Below, piece by piece: positions 1-6,604 of a stretch of DNA of 64,000 nucleotides. The notes beneath the pieces are model-generated. The model made no database searches and was not told the origin of the DNA. It saw only the letters and a list, made by a program, of their open reading frames with translations. Made by a program: the position numbers and the translations under genes. How positions within the stretch are numbered: position 1 is the stretch's first letter; every line of letters begins with the position of its first letter. Location: contig OZ244812.1 in assembly GCA_965220205.1 (NCBI GenBank), positions 1,054,001 to 1,118,000 of the forward strand. Reading direction: 5' to 3'. This stretch comes from G965220205 sp965220205 (GTDB lineage Bacteria > Chloroflexota > Dehalococcoidia > Lucifugimonadales > Australimonadaceae).

Positions 1-420
1 GGGAGCGGGCGCCGGCCCCAGATAGCCCCAGATCAGACCCGCGAGCTGCCGCGTGGGGTACGCGGTGATCTTCACCGAGCGCATGATGGCGTCGTTGCGC
101 TCCGGGGGAGTCTCGAGGATGTTCCCCTCGCAGTCGTACAACCAACCGTGGTACGCGCACGCGATGCCGCGCTCCTCGACGCGCCCGTACAGGAGCGACG
201 CGCTCCGGTGCGCGCAGTGGTCGGCGAGGAGCCCTACCCTGCCGGACTTGTCGCGGAACAGGACGAGGTCCTCGCCGAGCAGGCGTACGAACATCTTTGG
301 GTCGTCGTCCGTGAGGTCCGCGGCGATCGCCACGGGATGCCAGTAGCGGCGTAGAAGCTCGCCCGCCGGCGTGCCCCGGCCCACACGAGTCAGCGTTTCG
401 TTCTGCTCTTGTGTGATCAT
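1..420 (-). CDS. Rieske oxygenase alpha subunit, N-terminal part (runs off the window)
   Basis: The reading frame opens at ATG 418-420 and is still open at base 1, so 140 residues are visible. They hold the Rieske [2Fe-2S] motif as C69-x-H71 and C88-x2-H91 (CAHRSASLLYG then CAYHGW), the electron-entry domain of ring-hydroxylating and demethylating oxygenases such as the phthalate and vanillate type. The catalytic mononuclear-iron domain lies outside the window. The N-terminus (LTRVGRGTPAGELLRRYW) closely resembles that of the complete Rieske gene at 18270, so the two are paralogues of one subfamily. The reductase partner and substrate are not visible. Confidence 0.9.
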   Translation of the reverse strand, partial: MITQEQNETLTRVGRGTPAGELLRRYWHPVAIAADLTDDDPKMFVRLLGEDLVLFRDKSGRVGLLADHCAHRSASLLYGRVEERGIACAYHGWLYDCEGNILETPPERNDAIMRSVKITAYPTRQLAGLIWGYLGPAPAP

Positions 421-518
421 TGCGCTTCCTGGCTCCTCTGGACGCTTCTTTCGTCCATCTTGGCGCGCGGCTGCGGGACCCACGCACGTCGGGAATCACG
501 TCGGATGGGGAGAATCTA

Positions 519-1001
519 TCACAGGAAGATGAAGACGCCATACGGAATGACCGTGAGCACGGCCACGATGAGCAGCCGCCAGGTGGACTTGTAGTCGAGC
601 ACCTGGCTCAGCGCGAAGAGCACGGCGATGAGCTGCCACAGCGCAGCAACCATGACGAGCGGCGTGCCGACCAGCGGTATCCATCCCAAGGCGCGCAGCA
701 TGCCCGGAGACTGCGCGAACCCGAGTACACGGGCAATCTGTCCCCAACTCGTGTGAACCTCCGGCGTGCCGAGGAGCTTCACCCCGATGACGTAGACGAC
801 GAGGGTCCACGCGCCCCACGCGGCCAGGCCGATCACCGGCCGCTTGAACAGCTCGAGGATGTCGTCGCCGAACCCGATGCCCGTCGCAATGGCGACGAAC
901 GCCACCACCGCGGCCGCTTGTTGCGTCGCGCCACGGTCCCCGCTCACGTCTTCGAAGGCGCCGACGCTGAGCTTCGCCGCCCCGAGCATTCGATCGATCA
1001 A
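519..1001 (-). CDS. YIP1-family integral membrane protein
   Basis: About 160 residues with four to five hydrophobic segments (roughly 28-48, 55-77, 113-135, 141-160) and the conserved opening of YIP1 domains, including an RMLGAAKLSVGAFEDV-like stretch. YIP1 proteins in bacteria are uncharacterised polytopic membrane proteins. An in-frame stop just upstream restricts the start to TTG at 1001 or ATG at 989; the ATG is equally plausible. It is separated from the Rieske gene by about 100 bp and from the next gene by a repeat-filled spacer, so no operon partner is evident. Confidence 0.7.
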   Translation of the reverse strand: MIDRMLGAAKLSVGAFEDVSGDRGATQQAAAVVAFVAIATGIGFGDDILELFKRPVIGLAAWGAWTLVVYVIGVKLLGTPEVHTSWGQIARVLGFAQSPGMLRALGWIPLVGTPLVMVAALWQLIAVLFALSQVLDYKSTWRLLIVAVLTVIPYGVFIFL

Positions 1002-1801
1002 CGGCTACCGCCAGTCGGGCCGAGGCCCTGAGAATCACCGCCGCCGTAGGGGCGCCTCCCACCGTCGTTCCCGTGCCCCGACACGAGGTCCCCCGCCATG
1101 ACAACTGCCCCTAGCCCGTTCGTCCCCTCGCCTCCTACACTATCCCAATGGCCCCGCTTCAGACCCCGCCCCGGTCGTCGTCGGGCGTCCGGCCCGGACT
1201 CACTGGAGAATAGGACCAAACGAGACCAAATGAGACCGCTTAGAAGAGACGCGTCTCACCAACCCATGCGGGCACGAGATGCCGCCGGCCCCGCCTACTG
1301 GCCCTGCCCCAGAGGCGAAATGGCTCAAAATGGCTCACTTTGACTCACTTTGGAAGAATCATCTTCCGCCCCCACTCGTAAACCCATGCAATCTACGAGT
1401 AAGGGCCCTGTGCCATTCCAGTCCATTCCGGTCCATTCCTGCCTCTTGCACACGCCATTGCTTGATAATCCAGGCCAACCGCACCACAGGAGCGTCACTC
1501 CGTCTGGCCTCCTCCCCCACGGGGGAGGATTGAGGAGGGGGTCGCCCCCACTCCGTCGTTCCCGTGCCCCGACACGGGAACCTACTGCCAGTATGCGAGC
1601 GTCACTCCGTCTGGCCTCCTCCCCCACCGGGGGAGGATTGAGGAGGGGGGCCGCCCGCCACTCCGTCGTTCCCGTGCCCCGACACGAGATCCTACTGCCA
1701 GTACGCCAGTGTCACTCCGTCTGGCCTCCTCCCCCACCGGGGGAGGATTGAGGAGGGGGGCCGCCCGCCACTCCGTCGTTCCCGTGCCCCGACACGAGAT
1801 C
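1002..1801. repeat. 800-bp gene-free spacer made almost entirely of repeats
   Basis: No credible gene lies here. From about 1091 to 1445 it holds copy 1 of the iteron/dyad element. From about 1491 to 1830 it holds a tandem array with a ~110-bp period: the strings gtcactccgt or gtcaccccgt recur at 1494, 1601, 1711 and 1821. Each array unit includes a GC-rich palindrome (CCTCCTCCCCC, CGGGGGAGG) and a CCCGTG/CACGGG hairpin. Confidence 0.85.
1091..1445. repeat. Iteron/dyad element, copy 1
   Basis: The core dyad is ACTCGTA at 1374-1380 and TACGAGT at 1394-1400 around a 13-nt loop. To the left, 1321-1350 reads as three exact 10-bp units (tggctcaaaa, tggctcactt, tgactcactt). To the right, 1411-1440 reads as three exact 10-bp units (tgccattcca, gtccattccg, gtccattcct), which are roughly the inverse complement of the left set. 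Further left, near 1213-1245, lies another 10-bp series (gaccaaacga, gaccaaatga, gaccgcttag). The first ~60 bp (catgacaactgccc to cctcctacactatccc) is shared with copies 3 and 4. Confidence 0.85.
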
Positions 1802-1830
1802 CTACTGCCAGTATGCGAGCGTCACCCCGT
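1491..1830. repeat. Tandem ~110-bp repeat array overlapping the 3' end of the LigB gene
   Basis: Four boundaries are visible with periods of 107, 110 and 110 bp. Each unit, read on the minus strand, carries the last codons and stop of the adjacent LigB gene (the LAYWQ-stop tail), then a hairpin from gtgccccgacac, then the palindrome of CCTCC and GGAGG arms. The gene tail has therefore been amplified together with the palindromic repeat. Confidence 0.85.
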
Positions 1831-2770
1831 GGCCGGTGCCGGCGAGCGAACGGTAGCAGGGCACGTAGTCGATGAGGGTCATGTCGAGGGGCTCCATCGC
1901 CCCCGCGACGACGACCCAGTTCAGTATCTCGGGCGTGCCGGGCGACCTGTTCAGCTGCTCGCGCGGCAGGAACGACAGCGTCTCGGTGTCCTTGTTGAGG
2001 AGCGCGTCGATCACCTTGCGGTCGAGCTCTTCGTCGACGACCTGATGGCTGAGGCCGCCGGAGGCCATGACCGCCACGCGCATGTCCTTGTCCCACGACT
2101 CGATAGCCCTGCGGATCGCCTGACCCACGGTGTAGCAACGGGCCGACGTTGCCTGATGCGGCAGATACCTGCTCAGTAAGAACGGCACGGTCGGAATCGT
2201 CCGGTCGGGCAGGAACTTTTCGTAGGCGAAGAGGAAGGGCCCCTCGATGCCGGCCGCGGGGTCGGACTGGAAGCAGCTCGCCACGTCGACGCCCTCGCGG
2301 ATGAGGCTGTACATGAGATGGTCGGCGAGCTCTGGGCAGGTCGCGTAATCCTCCACCTGACGGGTCACAACCGGTTGGTTGCCCGCGGGTCGCCGGCGCG
2401 CGCTCGTCTGATGCCCCGAGCGCTCGATCTGAGACTCGGTATGGCTCATGTACATCCCGAACACAGGCTCCATCCTGTCCGGGGGCGCCACGCCGTGCGG
2501 GTTGCTAATGCAGACGATGATGTCAGGCGACGCGTCTTGAATCACTACCGACATCGCCTCGGAGGCGCGTTGGACCGCTTCGTGGCGCTCCTGCATCCTC
2601 TCGGGCGTAATCTCGTCCGCCAGGCTCGGCGGCGCCGCGGCGAGGAACGCGGCGAAGTCGTAGCGCGGGTCTTCGAGGTCCTTCTGGCCGAGCGCTGCCC
2701 ACTTCTCCGCAGAAGTAGCCTGAATCGTGGGCCCGTGAGAGGCCCCTATCCCCAATACGATTTCGGCCAT
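1802..2770 (-). CDS. Class III extradiol dioxygenase, LigB-like
   Basis: The product is 322 residues and matches the LigB fold (ring-cleaving extradiol dioxygenase family using non-heme Fe(II)). Histidines expected to bind iron or substrate appear in GIGASHGP near residue 10, in NPHGV near 95 and in ASGGLSHQ near 236. ATG 2768-2770 was chosen because GGAGG sits 6-7 bp upstream and homology begins at MAEIVLGIGASHGP; the upstream extension is not protein-like. The gene would cleave a catechol-, protocatechuate- or gallate-like ring and fits the neighbouring Rieske, MFS, dehydrogenase and amidohydrolase genes. Its final codons are part of the adjacent tandem repeat array. Substrate cannot be told from sequence. 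Confidence 0.85.
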   Translation of the reverse strand: MAEIVLGIGASHGPTIQATSAEKWAALGQKDLEDPRYDFAAFLAAAPPSLADEITPERMQERHEAVQRASEAMSVVIQDASPDIIVCISNPHGVAPPDRMEPVFGMYMSHTESQIERSGHQTSARRRPAGNQPVVTRQVEDYATCPELADHLMYSLIREGVDVASCFQSDPAAGIEGPFLFAYEKFLPDRTIPTVPFLLSRYLPHQATSARCYTVGQAIRRAIESWDKDMRVAVMASGGLSHQVVDEELDRKVIDALLNKDTETLSFLPREQLNRSPGTPEILNWVVVAGAMEPLDMTLIDYVPCYRSLAGTGHGVTLAYWQ

Positions 2771-2877
2771 GGCGCACCTCCTGATGCCGCTTCCAATGCC
2801 GTCGCAGTAATGCCTGCCCAACTACAAGTCGCAGCGAGTATATACCGCGCGCCGGATGCCCGCCGATCGCAACGCAA

Positions 2878-4188
2878 TCAGCGGTGGGACGGGGGTTTTG
2901 CGAGGATGAGGGCGAGGACGACGACGGCAAGAAGCGCCAGGGAGAGCTGGAACGATAACTCGTAGCTCCCCGTGTAGGTCTGGAGATAGCCCGCCATGAG
3001 CGGCCCTGCGGCCCCGACGGGCGCGGACACCACCTGCGATGCGCCCCGGACCGCTCCGAGATGGCCCCGGCCGAAGTAGTTGGCGAACAGGAGCGTCTGC
3101 GCCACCGTCCACCCTCCTGCCGAGAGGCCGAACACGACCGCGAACGCCACCGCCATCGCAACATTGTCGGCGACGATGAGCAGGACCATGGCTGCGGCCA
3201 GCAGAAACGTGGCAAGCAGCGAGCCCCATCGCACGTGGATGCGGTCCATCAGCATGCCCCAGCTGTAGGCGGAGACAGCCGCCGTGCCGGCGAAGACGAA
3301 GACGAACAACCCCGCCACCTCGCCTCCGACGCCGCGGTCTTGGAAGCTGGCCACCGCATGAAGGTTGACCGCCGTGAGCACGAACACCACCACCGCAGTG
3401 GCAGCCGCCAGCAGCCAGAACGCCGCGGTCCTCCGAGCCTCCTGAGCCGTCCACGACGCCTCCGGCTCCTCCCGTTTGGCCTCCTCCCCCGCCGGGGGAG
3501 GATTGAGGTGGGGGGTCGGCCGCTCAGGCTCGGGCGGTAGACCGTCAGGCCGCAGGCCGAGGTCTTCGGGCCGCCGCCGAAGGAACAGCCACCCCGGAAC
3601 GACGATGAAGACGAAGGCGATAACAGCCAGCGTCGCGTAGGCATGGCGCCAGCTCAGCAGGATGATGATCGGTGTGATGAACAGCGGGAACAGCGCCTGC
3701 CCGCCCCGCAGCCCGATCACCAACAGCGCCACGGCGCGCCCGCGCTTGCGCACGAACCAGTTGGCGACGGCCACGGTCGTCCCGAGGTTGATGCCCGACA
3801 ACGCCGCCGTCCGCCCGAGGCCGAAGAGCAACCAGAACTGCCACACCTCTTGCATCAGGGCCAGCCCTGCCAGCGACGCGGTCACGACCACGCCCGCCGA
3901 CACGACGGCGACCCTTGCGCCGTAGCGGTCGATCCTCGCTCCCACGATGGAGGACACGGAAAACCCGACCAGCGTCCCCAGCGTGAACGCCAGCGATATC
4001 TCCCCGCGCGACCAACCCAAGTCGTCCCCGATCGGCTTCACGAACACGGAGAGCACCGGGCCGTACATCGGCACTTGTGCGATGAGGACCACCATCGACG
4101 TGCCGACGATGCCCCAGCCGTAGAACAGGCGCTTGAAGGGCCACAGCCGGGGAATGCTCTGCGGCCGCTCTGTCTGACGCTCCGCCAT
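2878..4188 (-). CDS. MFS transporter with a palindromic repeat inside the coding sequence
   Basis: A 436-residue major facilitator superfamily protein with about 12 hydrophobic segments in two halves. It belongs to the oxalate:formate/monocarboxylate-like branch (FYGWGIVGTSMVVL opening, then a WFVRKRGRA loop). The cytoplasmic loop between the halves carries HLNPPPAGEEAKREE, which is the in-frame translation of the GC-rich palindromic repeat found elsewhere in the window (3479-3515). The insertion leaves the frame intact, so the protein is probably functional. It lies head-to-head with the alcohol dehydrogenase and behind the LigB gene, suggesting uptake or export of an aromatic or organic acid. 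Confidence 0.9.
   Translation of the reverse strand: MAERQTERPQSIPRLWPFKRLFYGWGIVGTSMVVLIAQVPMYGPVLSVFVKPIGDDLGWSRGEISLAFTLGTLVGFSVSSIVGARIDRYGARVAVVSAGVVVTASLAGLALMQEVWQFWLLFGLGRTAALSGINLGTTVAVANWFVRKRGRAVALLVIGLRGGQALFPLFITPIIILLSWRHAYATLAVIAFVFIVVPGWLFLRRRPEDLGLRPDGLPPEPERPTPHLNPPPAGEEAKREEPEASWTAQEARRTAAFWLLAAATAVVVFVLTAVNLHAVASFQDRGVGGEVAGLFVFVFAGTAAVSAYSWGMLMDRIHVRWGSLLATFLLAAAMVLLIVADNVAMAVAFAVVFGLSAGGWTVAQTLLFANYFGRGHLGAVRGASQVVSAPVGAAGPLMAGYLQTYTGSYELSFQLSLALLAVVVLALILAKPPSHR
3473..3520. repeat. Palindromic repeat embedded in the MFS gene
   Basis: The plus strand reads ggcctcctcccccgccg then ggggaggattgaggtggggg, a near match to the units at 1502-1540, 1612-1650 and 1722-1760. The inserted sequence is in frame and encodes a Pro/Glu-rich linker. 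Confidence 0.85.
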
Positions 4189-4354
4189 ACGCTACGCGTT
4201 CCCGCGAGCGGCGGCCCCATCCCGCGAGGCGGGACCAGGCGGCGCGGCGAGGCCGGGAGCGATGTTGTTCCGCTGTAATGCCATGAGGGGGAGCCATCGA
4301 GGCTGTGTTGAGCATATACTGCGCGGCAAAAGCGCACATCCCGGAGGAAAGACC

Positions 4355-5449
4355 GTGACGCAATCACTCGCCGCAGTGGTTACCGGCTACAAGGAACGGC
4401 TCGAGTTGAGGAGCATCGACCACCCGGACCTGGAGCCGGGCGCGATGATTGGCCGCGTCGAGGCGGCAACGCTGTGCGGCACGGACCTCCACATCTGGGA
4501 GGGCGGCGGAAGGGCGCAAGAGGGCTTGCCGTATATCCCCGGCCACGAGACCGCCCTCATCATCGAGGAGATGAACGGACCGCGGAGGGACGTCCTCGGC
4601 ACGCAGCTCCGCCCTGGCGACCGCGTCATCTCCGCCTACCCGTTCTGCGGCACGTGCTACTACTGCTCGGTCGCGAACCAGCCGACGCTGTGCGAGCGGA
4701 GCCTGCGCTACGGACGCGAGCGGTGCGACCAGTTCCCGAACCTCCTCGGTGGGTGCGCTCAGTTCCACTACGTGCCCCCGGCGAGCGCCGTCGTCCGCAT
4801 CCCCGACGAGGTCAGCGCGCCGCGGGCAGCCTCCGCTGCCTGCGCCCTGCGCACCGTCATGCACGGTTTCGAACGGCTCGGGGCCATCGCGAGCCACGAG
4901 ACCGTCGTGGTCCAGGGATGCGGGCCGGTGGGCCTCTACGCGACCGCCGCGGCGCGAGTGCGGGGCGCCGGAAAGGTCATCACCATCGGCGCGCCCGCGA
5001 ACCGTTTGGAGGTCGCGCGGGCGTGGGGCGCGGACGATACGCTCAACCTCGACGACGCGCCCGACCGGGCGGACCGGCGGGCCTGGGTGCTCGACCGGAC
5101 ATCCGGACGCGGACCGGACATCGTGTTTCAGTGCGCGACCGGCAACGCCATCGCCGAGGGGCTCGAGTTCATGCGCCCCGGAGGCCGGTACGTCTCCATT
5201 GGCGGAGGCGGCGGACAGCTCACGTTCAACCCGGGCAACCTGTCCGGAGGCCTCGATTTCTTGAGCATCCGGTCGGGAAACGGCCGCCATTTCCTCCACG
5301 CGTTGACGTTCCTGGCGACCCGGAAGGAGATCCCGTTCGACCTGCTCTTCTCGAACACGTACACACTCGACACGGTCTCCGACGCCCTGCAGGCCATGTC
5401 CGAGATGCGCGAGCTCAAGCCCATCATACTGCCCCAGACGGCCGCGTAG
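4355..5449 (+). CDS. Zinc-dependent alcohol dehydrogenase (MDR family)
   Basis: A medium-chain dehydrogenase of 364 residues. The GroES-like half holds the catalytic zinc motif LCGTDLHIWEGG with PGHE downstream, and a structural-zinc cysteine cluster FCGTCYYC followed by TLC. The Rossmann half has VVQGCGPVGLYA. GTG 4355 is preferred over upstream codons because GGAGG lies 8 bp before it and homology starts with it. It would oxidise an alcohol or reduce an aldehyde/ketone with NAD(P). The amidohydrolase gene follows after 72 bp on the same strand and is probably co-transcribed. Confidence 0.9.
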   Translation: MTQSLAAVVTGYKERLELRSIDHPDLEPGAMIGRVEAATLCGTDLHIWEGGGRAQEGLPYIPGHETALIIEEMNGPRRDVLGTQLRPGDRVISAYPFCGTCYYCSVANQPTLCERSLRYGRERCDQFPNLLGGCAQFHYVPPASAVVRIPDEVSAPRAASAACALRTVMHGFERLGAIASHETVVVQGCGPVGLYATAAARVRGAGKVITIGAPANRLEVARAWGADDTLNLDDAPDRADRRAWVLDRTSGRGPDIVFQCATGNAIAEGLEFMRPGGRYVSIGGGGGQLTFNPGNLSGGLDFLSIRSGNGRHFLHALTFLATRKEIPFDLLFSNTYTLDTVSDALQAMSEMRELKPIILPQTAA

Positions 5450-5521
5450 CGGGCGGCGCGGCGCAATCGGCGCGTTGCCGGCAGGCCTGTCGGCGACTGG
5501 AGACCGGAAGGAGAAGCGACC

Positions 5522-6604
5522 ATGGCGACCGTAGACCTCGAAACAATCATTGACGGCGATGGGCACCTCTTCGAGGACCTAGAGGGCATCTGGGACCGCA
5601 TGCCCCCCGGCTACCGCGAGCGGAAGTTCCCCATGAGCCGGCTCTTCCCCCCGCTCGACCATCTCCATTCCTCCCACGTCGCAACGCAACCGCCGGGCTC
5701 CTTCGAGCCGACCGGGACCGACGGGTGGAAGGCGTTCCTGCGAGACGCGGGCATCGACTCGACGATCCTCTATCCGACCGTTGCCCTCTCCTACGGGAGA
5801 ATCGCCAGCACCGAGTTCGCCGTCGCCGTCACGCGGGCGTACAACGACTGGCTCTACGACGCCTACCTGCGGAACGACCCCCGGTTCAAGGGCATGGCGT
5901 TGATCCCCATGCAGGACCCGCCGGCCGCGGTCGCCGAGTTGCGCCGCGCCGTCGAGGACCTCGGCATGTGCGGGGCCATGCTGCCGTCGACCGGACTGAA
6001 GGCCCACCTCGGCTCGCGGGAGTACTGGCCCGTCTACGCGGAGGCCGAGCGCCTCGGCTGCTCCCTCGGCGTTCACGGCGGATGCCACGGCGGCATGGGG
6101 CTCGACGACTTCAACGTGTACCCGGCCGTCCACGGCCTCGGCCACCCGTTCGGCCAGATGATCTCCTTCTCCGGCATCCTGATGAACGGCATCTACGACC
6201 GTTACCCCGGAGTGCGAGTCGGTTTCCTCGAGGGCGGAGTAAGCTGGCTCCTCCTATGCTTGGAGCGGTTGCACGAGTCCTACGAGACGCACATCCCGTT
6301 CGACCCGGGCGGGCAATATCTCCAGCTGCGAGACGGCGAGAACGTGGCCCAGTACATCATCCGCCAGATGCGCGAGGGACGCATCTTCATCGGATGCGAG
6401 GGCGGCGAATTCGCCCTGCCCTACGCCGTTAAGGTGTGCGGGAACGAGGCGTTCATGTACTCGTCCGACTTCCCCCACGAGGTGAACCGGGAGACCGTGC
6501 GGCACGAGATCAACGAGGTCCTGAACAGCAGCGAACTCACCGCGTCGGATAAAGAGTCGATCCTGCACGCCAGCGCCCAGCGCTTCTACCGCCTCAAGGC
6601 GTGA
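5522..6604 (+). CDS. Amidohydrolase family 2 (decarboxylase/hydrolase-like TIM barrel)
   Basis: A 360-residue protein of the amidohydro_2 family, which includes ACMS decarboxylase and 2-pyrone-4,6-dicarboxylate lactonase. It starts DGDGHLFED, the modified N-terminal metal motif; further metal or proton-transfer residues appear in LGVHGGCHG near residue 183 and MYSSDFPHE near 320. The start is ATG 5522, with GGAAGGAG 6 bp upstream. It follows the alcohol dehydrogenase and probably acts downstream of ring cleavage. Its last 11 bp overlap the convergent lipoprotein gene. Specific substrate unknown. Confidence 0.88.
   Translation: MATVDLETIIDGDGHLFEDLEGIWDRMPPGYRERKFPMSRLFPPLDHLHSSHVATQPPGSFEPTGTDGWKAFLRDAGIDSTILYPTVALSYGRIASTEFAVAVTRAYNDWLYDAYLRNDPRFKGMALIPMQDPPAAVAELRRAVEDLGMCGAMLPSTGLKAHLGSREYWPVYAEAERLGCSLGVHGGCHGGMGLDDFNVYPAVHGLGHPFGQMISFSGILMNGIYDRYPGVRVGFLEGGVSWLLLCLERLHESYETHIPFDPGGQYLQLRDGENVAQYIIRQMREGRIFIGCEGGEFALPYAVKVCGNEAFMYSSDFPHEVNRETVRHEINEVLNSSELTASDKESILHASAQRFYRLKA

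Noticed and set aside
420..1031. Long open frame opposite the YIP1 gene
   Set aside because: Arg/His-rich, shadow of the real gene in another frame with no domain.
1213..1250. Coding meaning of the 10-bp repeats
   Set aside because: A 10-bp period cannot keep frame, and no long frame crosses them in any copy.
1374..1400. Integron attC site
   Set aside because: No RYYYAAC/GTTRRRY boxes and no integron integrase; the 7-bp arms and 10-bp iterons do not fit attC.
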